Both the position numbers and the translations under genes were made by a program. A stretch of DNA of 64,000 nucleotides from Streptomyces spiralis (GTDB lineage: Bacteria; Actinomycetota; Actinomycetes; Streptomycetales; Streptomycetaceae): NCBI RefSeq assembly GCF_014654675.1, contig NZ_BNBC01000003.1, positions 271,478-335,477 on the forward strand, written 5' to 3'. Shown here in pieces: positions 58,059 to 64,000 of this stretch (within the stretch, counting starts at the first letter, position 1; every line of letters begins with the position of its first letter). The notes under the pieces are model-generated. The model was not told the origin of the DNA, did not search any database, and worked only from the letters and a program-made list of their open reading frames with translations.

Positions 58059-58832
58059 TCACCATGGCGTCGCCGGCGGGCCTGCCAGAGGTGAGGGCCG
58101 GTTCCAGGAGCGCAGCTTGTCGGGGTTGAGGACGACCCAGACCAGTGCGATGTGGTGGTCGGCGATGTCGAGGCCGATGACGGCGGCGACCTGGTGGTGG
58201 TAGCGGGCCACGAGGCCGGTGCGGCCGTTGACGGGGTGGGTGGTCAGGGCCGTGTGCGGGCGGTGCCCCAGGAGGGTCAGCAGGCTGTGGGCGACGTGCC
58301 GGCTGCCGCGGACCGGTCCGATCAGCGCCCGCACCTTGCCGCCGCCGTCGAAGAACGCCGTGACGTCCGGACGGAGCAGCGACGCGAGCAGTCCCGCGTC
58401 CTCGCTCGCACAGGCCTCGCGGACGGAGCGGGCGAGGGCGTCGTGCTCTTCCGGAGTCGCAGGACACGAGTACCGCGTCCGGAGCCGGCGGCGGGCCCGT
58501 TCGGCTGGTTCGGCACACTCCGGCTGTGTACCTCCCACGATGTCGGCGACCGTGTCGGGGACCGTCCCGACGACGTCATCGGGCACGTACGCCGCCCGGC
58601 CCGGCGGGGGGTGCCGGCCCAGACAGATTCCTCCCGCGGTGTTCGTGAGCCAGGACCGGGGAGCGGCGATCCGCCGGCGAGTGGCCTCCGACAGCCCGTA
58701 CCACCGGCGATAGGTCTCCTCCACGACGCTCTCCGCCTCGCCGGGGCGGTCCAGCATGCGGCAGGCGACTTCCAGCAGGAAACGGCGCTCGTCGAGCAGC
58801 TCGGCGATCGGCACCGCGTCACCATGCTCCAT
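58059..58832 (-). CDS. ECF41-like protein lacking sigma region 4
   Basis: A 257-residue protein. The N-terminus looks like sigma-2 (DERRFLLEVACRMLDRPGEA, EETYRRWYGLSEATRRRI), and the C-terminal ~110 residues form the ECF41 SnoaL-like extension, with DGGGKVRA and NPDKLRSW intact. Between them the sigma-4 helix-turn-helix is missing: only a short acidic/Arg-rich linker with a YSCPATPEEHDAL segment. It could be a regulator or decoy that competes with the true sigma factor at 57072, or a degenerating paralogue. ATG 58832 lies 183 bp from the next gene. Confidence 0.75.
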   Translation of the reverse strand: MEHGDAVPIAELLDERRFLLEVACRMLDRPGEAESVVEETYRRWYGLSEATRRRIAAPRSWLTNTAGGICLGRHPPPGRAAYVPDDVVGTVPDTVADIVGGTQPECAEPAERARRRLRTRYSCPATPEEHDALARSVREACASEDAGLLASLLRPDVTAFFDGGGKVRALIGPVRGSRHVAHSLLTLLGHRPHTALTTHPVNGRTGLVARYHHQVAAVIGLDIADHHIALVWVVLNPDKLRSWNRPSPLAGPPATPW

Positions 58833-58947
58833 ACGCCATTCTCCCTCCCCCAGCGCCTTCGTTCACTGCTGGTTGTCAGCTAGACCGGAGAGCAGCGGTT
58901 TCTGTGACACCAGGGCGCCCGTCCCCAGGCGGACTCGCAGGATCCTT

Positions 58948-58986
58948 GTCGTCCTCGTCGTCCTCGTCGTCCTCGTCGTTCTCGTC
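58948..58986. repeat. Nonamer microsatellite GTCGTCCTC (three perfect, one variant unit)
   Basis: Tandem GTCGTCCTC units from 58948, then GTCGTTCTC, in the 183 bp gap between the ECF41-like gene and the alcohol dehydrogenase. On the minus strand it would encode Asp/Glu runs, but no gene needs it. It is the third short tandem repeat of the window. Confidence 0.7.
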
Positions 58987-59015
58987 GGCAGGGCCGATGG
59001 ACGCGTCTGCCGAGG

Positions 59016-60038
59016 TCACCGTCGTACGCGGAGCACCGCGACCCCGTTGACGCGGCCCGCCGACAGGCCGTCGAGGGCACGGTCCGCCTCGTCGAAGCCG
59101 TACACCGTGACCGTCACCCGCAGGTGCTGCTCCGAGGCGACGGCGAACAGCGCGCGCCCGTCGTCGCGGGTGTTGGCGGTGACACTGCGCAGGGTCCGCT
59201 CGCGGAAGAGGTGCCGCTGGTAGTCCAGCGTGGGGATGTCGGTCAGGTGGATACCGGCGATGCTGAGCGTGCCGCCGCCGGCCAGGGCCTGGAGGGCGAC
59301 GGGGACCAGGTCGCCGGCCGGGGCGAAGAGGATCGCCGCGTCCAGCGGCTGCGGGGGCGGTGCGTACGGGTCGGTCGCCGAGGCCGCCCCGAGGGACAGG
59401 GCGAGTTCCTGGGCGGCCGGTGACCGGGTGAACACGTGGACGGTCGCGCCCTGGGCGAGGGCGACCTGCGCGGTGAGGTGTGCGGAGGCCCCGAAGCCGT
59501 AGACCCCGAGCCGGCCGCCCGGGGGCAGCTCGGCGCGGCGCAGAGCGCGGTGACCGATGATCCCGGCGCACAGCAGCGGGGCCAGCTCCTCCTCGGTGTA
59601 GCCCTCCGGCAGCTCGTACGCGTACGCGGCGGGAACGGTGGCGTACTCCGCGTAGCCTCCGTCGGCGTCCCAGCCCGTGTAGAGCGAGGACGGACACAGG
59701 TTTTCCTGCCCCCGCAGGCAGTACCCGCACTCCCCGCATGTCCGGCGCAGCCACGGAATCCCGACCCGCGCGCCGATCGCGGGCCCTGCGGCCGCCCGGC
59801 CCGCCGCGACGACCTCACCCACCGTCTCGTGCCCGGGCACGACCCGCTCACGGTGTGCGGGCAGGTCGCCGTCCCGCACATGGAGGTCGGTCCGGCACAC
59901 CCCGCACACGGCCACGCGCACCAGCAGTTCGTGGTCCTCGGGCACCGGGACGGGCAGCACGACGGACTCGATCGTCCCAGGGTGGGCGGCGGAGGCCACC
60001 CAGGCCCGCATCGACGCCGGAAGCGTTGTCGTACCCAT
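59016..60038 (-). CDS. Zinc-dependent alcohol dehydrogenase
   Basis: A 340-residue MDR enzyme. The catalytic zinc site is Cys in [10 protein letters not shown] and His in PGHETVGEV; the structural zinc cysteines are [15 protein letters not shown]. The NAD motif is [17 protein letters not shown] (about 177-193). Its closest family looks like the AdhP/YdjL-type oxidising short alcohols or aldehydes. ATG 60038 has GGGAGG eight bases upstream. It follows the EamA gene on the same strand (71 bp). Confidence 0.92.
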   Translation of the reverse strand: MGTTTLPASMRAWVASAAHPGTIESVVLPVPVPEDHELLVRVAVCGVCRTDLHVRDGDLPAHRERVVPGHETVGEVVAAGRAAAGPAIGARVGIPWLRRTCGECGYCLRGQENLCPSSLYTGWDADGGYAEYATVPAAYAYELPEGYTEEELAPLLCAGIIGHRALRRAELPPGGRLGVYGFGASAHLTAQVALAQGATVHVFTRSPAAQELALSLGAASATDPYAPPPQPLDAAILFAPAGDLVPVALQALAGGGTLSIAGIHLTDIPTLDYQRHLFRERTLRSVTANTRDDGRALFAVASEQHLRVTVTVYGFDEADRALDGLSAGRVNGVAVLRVRR

Positions 60039-60109
60039 GGAAGGCACCTCCCTCCGGTTCCATCAGACCGCTCCGGCTGCCGGAGGTCGAGCTTCCGGCG
60101 GCCCTGTCC

Positions 60110-61090
60110 TCAGGCGCCCGGGGATGGCGGACCAGAAGGCCGGCAGGAACACCGTTCGGCCGGAGCGGGACCAGACGGAGCCGGAGCAGATGGAACCGGA
60201 GCAGACGGCAGTGCCACGCCTGGGGTGCGCGGCCTGTCTTCGCGCCGGTTCGCGCGTGCGGGCCGGCCGAGGACGACTCCGGCCAGGACGAGTGCCAGCC
60301 CGGACAGTTGACGGACCGTCAGCACCTCTTGGGCGACCACGGTACCGAGCAGCACGCCCGTGACCGGGTTGAGCAGTCCGATCAGGCCCACCGTGCCCGC
60401 GGGCAGGTGCCGCAGCCCGGTGAACCAGGCGGCGAAGGCCAGTGCGGTGGCGACCAGGGAGACGTAGCCGAACGCGAGGAGCGCCGACGTGGAGAGCGCG
60501 GGCACCGGGCCCTCCACGGCCGCGGCGACCGGGAGGAGGAACAGACCTCCGGCGGTGAGCTGCCATGCGGTCGAGGCGAGCACATCGGCACCGGCGCTCC
60601 ACCTCTTGGTCAGGATGTGGCCGAAGGACGACACCAGCATCGCCGCGACCGAGGCGAGGACTCCCGGCACGCTCACCCCTTCCGCCCCCGTGAGCAGCAT
60701 GAGACAGACCCCGCCGAGCCCGAGCGCGGCGCCTGCCAGGTGCCTGATGCCGGGCCGCTCGGACACCAGGAACCAGGCGATGAGCATCATCGCCAGTGGC
60801 GACACGGCCATGACGGTCGACGCCACGCTCGTCGGTAGCAGTTGGGAGGCGGCGTACACGAGCACGAAGAACACGCTCACATTGAGCAGCCCGAGCACCG
60901 CGGACCGCCACCACCACGCACCCCGTGGCCGCTGCCTGCACAGGGCCAGCAGGACCAGACCGGCGGGCAGCGCCCGCAGCGCGGCCCCGTAGAGCGGGCT
61001 GTCCGCGGGCAGGAACTCGTGGGTGACGAAGTAGTTGGTTCCCCAGGCCACCGGCGCGACCGCCGTCAGACCCACCCAGCGCATCCACAT
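60110..61090 (-). CDS. EamA/DMT family transporter
   Basis: A 326-residue inner-membrane protein with ten hydrophobic segments in two EamA repeats (LTAVAPVAWGTNYFVTHEFL at the start of the first; SSFGHILTKRWSAG and GLLNPVTGVLLGTVVAQEVL in the second). The C-terminal tail of ~40 residues is Pro/Ala/Ser-rich. DMT transporters export metabolites or toxic compounds. ATG 61090 has GGAAG five bases upstream; the ATG at 61102 lies in the operator. Control by the divergent MarR gene is very likely, since an operator half overlaps its ribosome site. Confidence 0.88.
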   Translation of the reverse strand: MWMRWVGLTAVAPVAWGTNYFVTHEFLPADSPLYGAALRALPAGLVLLALCRQRPRGAWWWRSAVLGLLNVSVFFVLVYAASQLLPTSVASTVMAVSPLAMMLIAWFLVSERPGIRHLAGAALGLGGVCLMLLTGAEGVSVPGVLASVAAMLVSSFGHILTKRWSAGADVLASTAWQLTAGGLFLLPVAAAVEGPVPALSTSALLAFGYVSLVATALAFAAWFTGLRHLPAGTVGLIGLLNPVTGVLLGTVVAQEVLTVRQLSGLALVLAGVVLGRPARANRREDRPRTPGVALPSAPVPSAPAPSGPAPAERCSCRPSGPPSPGA

Positions 61091-61092
61091 TT

Positions 61093-61131
61093 TAGCTTCC
61101 ATGGAAGGCAATATAGCTTCCCAGGAAGCTA
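61093..61131. promoter_or_regulatory. Two MarR operators TAGCTTCC-NN-GGAAGCTA
   Basis: Site A is a perfect 18 bp palindrome TAGCTTCC-CA-GGAAGCTA (61114-61131). Site B (61093-61108) is TAGCTTCC-AT-GGAAGG. The centres are 21 bp apart, two helical turns. Site B covers the ribosome site of the EamA gene, and site A lies just before the MarR start. Confidence 0.8.
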
Positions 61132-61141
61132 CTATGTCCGT

Positions 61142-61675
61142 ATGGAGCACCCGCACCCGCCCTCGCACCCCCACTCCCGGCCGTCGGACCGCGTGGCCCG
61201 CATCCAGGCCGACTGGCGCCGCGAACGGCCCGACATCGACATCACCCCGCAGGGAGTGATCGGCCGGCTGCACCGCCTGGCCGACCGGCTCACCGCCGAA
61301 CTCTGCCTCGTCTACGGCCGTTACGGCCTCGGCGAGGGAGAGTTCGACGTGCTGTGCGCGCTGCGCCGCGCCGGTGAGCCCTTCGAACGGGCACCGGGCG
61401 AGCTCGCCGCGCACACCATGGTCACCACCGGCGCGATGACGAAGAGGATCGACCGCCTGGAGCGGGCCGGGCTCGTCACTCGCCGCCGCTCCGACGACGA
61501 CCAGCGCGGCCGGATCGTCGCCCTCACCGGACCCGGACGCGAGCTGATCGACCGCGCGTTCACCGACCACATGCGCAACGAGCGCCGACTGCTGGACCTG
61601 CTCACATCCACCGAGACCGAGACACTCGAAGCGCTGCTGACCACCTGGCTATCCCGCCTGGAGAATCCGGCCTGA
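61142..61675 (+). CDS. MarR family regulator
   Basis: A 177-residue winged-helix regulator, VYGRYGLGEGEFDVLCALRR and then APGELAAHTMVTTGAMTKRI (recognition helix), with the wing TRRRSDDDQRGRIVALT. The N-terminus is His/Pro-rich (HPHPPSHPHSRP). It lies divergently beside the EamA transporter and two palindromes, so it should repress both genes and release on binding a small phenolic or other ligand. ATG 61142 is used. Confidence 0.92.
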   Translation: MEHPHPPSHPHSRPSDRVARIQADWRRERPDIDITPQGVIGRLHRLADRLTAELCLVYGRYGLGEGEFDVLCALRRAGEPFERAPGELAAHTMVTTGAMTKRIDRLERAGLVTRRRSDDDQRGRIVALTGPGRELIDRAFTDHMRNERRLLDLLTSTETETLEALLTTWLSRLENPA

Positions 61676-61691
61676 CCTGGCACGACCGCGC

Positions 61692-61722
61692 TTGACCTTG
61701 TCGCAGCGACAACGTTTCTACT
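61692..61722 (+). promoter_or_regulatory. MerR-type promoter with 19 bp spacer
   Basis: TTGACC (61692-61697), then a 19 bp spacer starting with the perfect dyad TTGTCGC-A-GCGACAA (61698-61712), then TCTACT (61717-61722). The elongated 19 bp spacer with a central dyad is the hallmark of MerR-controlled promoters. It lies directly before the MerR gene at 61729, implying autoregulation. Confidence 0.65.
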
Positions 61723-61728
61723 GGAGGC

Positions 61729-62529
61729 ATGCGTATCGGAGAGCTCGCCGCGATCGCCGGCGTCACCACCCGCACCGTGCGGCACTACCACCGCATCGGT
61801 CTGCTGCCAGAGCCCGAACGGCAACCCAACGGCTACCGCGAGTACGGACTGCGCGACGCCGTCGAGCTGGCCCGCGTCCGCCGGCTGACCGAGCTCGGGC
61901 TGAGCCTCGACGAGGTCCGCGACGCCCTCGCCGACGACGCGGGCAAGGACCTGCGCGAGATCCTCGCCGAGCTCGACGCCGACCTGGCCCGTCAGCAGGA
62001 GGCGATCCGGCAGCGCCGCGCCCGTCTGGCCGAGCTGCTGCGGCGCGCGGACACCGGCGGCCTGCCGGCCGAGGGCCCGGTCTCCCCGGAACTCGCCGCC
62101 GTTTTCGACGACATGGCCCGCGCCTCCGCCACACGCCCCGGCCCCGAACCCGCCATGGCGGCCAAGGAGCGCGAACTGCTCGCGCTGCTGGACTCGACCG
62201 CCGGCGCCGGCCATCGCACCTGGCTCCTGGCGATGATGCAGGCACTGAGCACCGACGAGCACGCGATGGCACGGGCGTACGAGATCTATGCCCGGCTGGA
62301 CGAGCTCGCCGACGCCGCACCCGACGACCCGCGCGTCCCGGAGCTGGCCCGGACGGTGGCGGACAGCATGCCGCAGGAGGTCGCCCGGTCCGCGGCCGAG
62401 GCCGCCGCCGGCACCGGCGACAAGGACGGCGGAGGTTTCGCGGAGGCGTTCTTCGCGGACTTCCCGCCCGCGCAGGCGGAGGTCCTGCGCCGTGCGACGG
62501 CCCTGCTCCAGGAACGGGGTGCACGGTGA
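61729..62529 (+). CDS. MerR family regulator with long effector domain
   Basis: A 266-residue regulator. The winged HTH is MRIGELAAIAGVTTRTVRHY (residues 1-20), then HRIGLLPEPERQPNGYREYG, with a coiled-coil helix after it (about 80-115, DLARQQEAIRQRRARLAELL) and a helical effector domain of about 140 residues similar to TipAL-like or other multidrug-type MerR sensors without the cysteine. GGAGG lies four bases before ATG 61729. Its stop overlaps the start of the next gene, GTGA. Confidence 0.9.
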   Translation: MRIGELAAIAGVTTRTVRHYHRIGLLPEPERQPNGYREYGLRDAVELARVRRLTELGLSLDEVRDALADDAGKDLREILAELDADLARQQEAIRQRRARLAELLRRADTGGLPAEGPVSPELAAVFDDMARASATRPGPEPAMAAKERELLALLDSTAGAGHRTWLLAMMQALSTDEHAMARAYEIYARLDELADAAPDDPRVPELARTVADSMPQEVARSAAEAAAGTGDKDGGGFAEAFFADFPPAQAEVLRRATALLQERGAR

Positions 62530-63464
62530 ACGCGCTGCGCAGGACCGTCCGCTGGGCCCTGCTCGCCCTGCTCGTCGGCAGGCTCGTGCTCGTGCTGTGC
62601 CTGGCGTCCGGGGCAGGGATACCCGCGTCCGTGATGCGCGCGGTCGAGGTCTCGATGCTCGCCCCGGTCGTGGCGGTGGCCGGGGTGCTGACCGCGGACT
62701 ACCGCCGTCACCGGCGCGAGGGCACGGCTCGCCGGGCCGCGGCGCTGGAGGCCGGACGGGACCTGGTCCCGGCCGCGCTCCGCCGCCTCGCCGTCCACGA
62801 GGTCAAGCTGTTCACCAGCTGCTGCCGCCGGCTCACCCGCCGCCCACCGCACGGCGTGGGCCCCGGGGACCTCGCGGTGCGCTACGCCGCGAACCAGTCC
62901 GCCATGATCTACGGCTTCTTCTTCGTCTCGGTCGTCGAGACGGTGGCGCTGGCGCTGGTCATCCCCTGGCCGGTCGTGCACGCCGTCTTCCTGGTCATCG
63001 ACGTCTGGGGCTGCTACTTCGTCATCGCGCTGCACATCTCCTGCGTCGTACGCCCGCACGTCGTGACGGCGGACGGCTCGCTGCGCCTGCGCTACGGCGT
63101 GCTGCTGGAGATCAGGGTTCCGGCGGAGCTCGTCGCCGGCGCCCGCGTCGAGCGCGGCATCGTCAGCGGCGGCGGCTTGGCCAAGGTGCGCGACGACGGC
63201 TCTGTGGACCTGTCGGTGGGCGGGCAGACCACGGTCACGGTGGAGCTCTCCGAACCGGTACGGTTCGTACGCCCGCTGGGCAAGGAGGCCCAGGCGCGGG
63301 TGCTGCGCTTCTACGCCGACGACCCGGCAACCGCTGTGGCCGCGCTCTCGCGGCGCACACGGCACCCGGACGACACCCCACGCAGCCTCCAGGCATCCGC
63401 GGAGCCCGATGTCAAGCAGCGACGCGCCGGACATCCGGGTCGGTTCTCGCTGCCACAAGGGTGA
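62526..63464 (+). CDS. Membrane protein of unknown function coupled to MerR
   Basis: A 312-residue protein with four predicted transmembrane segments (about 8-28, 38-58, 128-160, 160-182) and a soluble C-terminal half. I do not recognise it. Readable features: LLVGRLVLVLCLASGAGIPA at the start, FFVSVVETVALALVIPWPVV and WGCYFVIALHISCVV in the middle, and a beta-rich part with RFVRPLGKEAQARVLRFYAD. Its GTG overlaps the MerR stop, so it is translationally coupled and presumably the target controlled by MerR. Confidence 0.7.
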   Translation: MNALRRTVRWALLALLVGRLVLVLCLASGAGIPASVMRAVEVSMLAPVVAVAGVLTADYRRHRREGTARRAAALEAGRDLVPAALRRLAVHEVKLFTSCCRRLTRRPPHGVGPGDLAVRYAANQSAMIYGFFFVSVVETVALALVIPWPVVHAVFLVIDVWGCYFVIALHISCVVRPHVVTADGSLRLRYGVLLEIRVPAELVAGARVERGIVSGGGLAKVRDDGSVDLSVGGQTTVTVELSEPVRFVRPLGKEAQARVLRFYADDPATAVAALSRRTRHPDDTPRSLQASAEPDVKQRRAGHPGRFSLPQG

Positions 63465-63490
63465 GCAGGCGTCAGAGGATCACCCGCCAA

Positions 63491-63548
63491 GACTAATAGT
63501 CAGTCAATCTGCTAAGTAACTGCGTCCATTTGATACTTCGTCAGTTAC
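63491..63548. other. Inverted repeats in the gap before the last gene
   Basis: The 247 bp gap holds the palindrome GACTA-A-TAGTC (63491-63501) and GTAACTG/CAGTTAC (63516-63522 and 63542-63548). The first could end the preceding operon; the second may be an operator for the secreted protein. No T-run is present. Confidence 0.4.
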
Positions 63549-63711
63549 CGGGAGCCGGGTGCATAAGTGCGCCGGATACCCCGATTGGCCTACTGGAGAC
63601 GGTAGGTACGTTCTGCCCGAAATGACAGCTTCCGAGGGCGTCAGTACGTTCAATCACACACCGGCTGCGAAGTCGGTCTCTCTCTGACTCTGAGACAGGA
63701 AGCAGTGCACC

Positions 63712-64000
63712 ATGATCATGACCCGTTCTCACGCGATCGCCGCAGGCGTCGCGGCCGCCGCGGCCCTGGCCGCGACCGGCATCACCTACGCCACGGCGGC
63801 CCCGGCACCCCAGGCCGCTCAGGCCGCCCCGGCCGCTCCGGCCGCCGCCGTCCAGCAGGCCCCCGTCCAGGCCCCCATGGGCGGCGAGGGCGGAAACAAC
63901 AACAGCAAGGGCAACGAAGGCAACAACAACAACGACCACGAGGACCACGGCGAGCGCGGCGGCAACCGCCACCACGACTACGGCTGGATCCACATCAACG
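63712..64000 (+). CDS. Secreted Asn/Gly/His-rich protein, 3' end outside window
   Basis: The first 96 codons of a gene cut by the right edge. A Sec signal peptide is clear (MTRSHAIAAGVAAAAALAAT, cleavage near TAAPAP), followed by an Ala/Gln/Pro-rich stretch and then a Gly/Asn-rich stretch with NNNSKGNEG, then DHEDHGERGGNRHHDYGWIH. It resembles small secreted streptomycete proteins of unknown function, perhaps metal-binding given the His/Asp clusters. ATG 63712 or 63718 could be the start; AGGA lies 11 bases before the first. Confidence 0.75.
   Translation, partial: MIMTRSHAIAAGVAAAAALAATGITYATAAPAPQAAQAAPAAPAAAVQQAPVQAPMGGEGGNNNSKGNEGNNNNDHEDHGERGGNRHHDYGWIHIN

Noticed and set aside
63541..63993. 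Minus-strand Val/Gly-rich frame at the right edge
   Set aside because: It is antisense to a plus-strand gene with clear signal peptide and secreted repeat composition, and has repeated VVVV runs typical of shadow frames.

Overview
This 64 kb window is chromosomal DNA of a Streptomyces or close relative. It is very GC-rich with strong third-position G/C, uses GTG starts often, and carries typical families: SpoIIE-type PP2C phosphatases with a HATPase tail, an ECF41 sigma factor, a SARP/BTAD regulator, GlxA-type AraC, DUF5133, DUF6153 and DUF427. I see no rRNA, tRNA, CRISPR array, prophage or complete IS. Gene order and scattered regulators suggest an accessory or arm-like region rather than the conserved core.

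Layout. 1-12053: a catabolic-looking island with a GAF regulator (cut by the left edge), acyl-CoA synthetase, Tat-exported esterase, CocE/NonD hydrolase, a complete peptide-type ABC importer (permease and ATPase fused in one gene), an HSD10-like SDR and an ABM monooxygenase. 12071-14491: multidomain PP2C phosphatase. 14767-16342: rifampicin monooxygenase rox (-) preceded by a rifamycin-associated palindrome (RAE). 16394-18006: two immunity-type orphans (SMI1/KNR4 and DUF1963). 18102-22799: MerR plus quinone oxidoreductase, cysteine hydrolase, LysR/LysE pair, unknown gene. 22754-26370: persulfide (cst-like) module with CstR-type repressor and GGGGTA-box operators. 26538-27090: head-to-head gene remnants. 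27166-35863: MOSC-reductase fusion, TMEM175-type channel, dehalogenase-like hydrolase with a double DUF427 protein, then response regulator, histidine kinase and Ser/Thr kinase. 35889-41028: haloacetate-dehalogenase-like hydrolase divergent from a SARP regulator, M15 peptidase, small proteins.

41029-46845: TetR/SDR pair, gap, GlxA regulator, TOPRIM protein, aldo-keto reductase with an attenuator-like leader. 46846-53069: methyltransferase, P1B-4 metal ATPase divergent from nmtR, ArsP-type permease, and a putatively CsoR-controlled Met-rich lipoprotein/DUF6153 pair. 53141-54319: truncated cupin, an 87 bp MITE-like element and an NmrA-type protein. 54379-58832: second PP2C phosphatase, complete ECF41 sigma factor and a sigma-4-depleted relative. 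59016-64000: alcohol dehydrogenase, EamA transporter with MarR and two operators, MerR with a coupled membrane protein, and a secreted protein cut by the right edge.

The clearest themes are metal and sulfur homeostasis (cst module, NmtR/P1B-4 ATPase, CsoR-type operator), xenobiotic or antibiotic handling (rox, dehalogenase-like hydrolases, EamA/MarR), and layered signalling (two PP2C, a two-component system, a Ser/Thr kinase, an ECF41 pair). All functions are assigned from recognised motifs and family resemblance; no database search was run.
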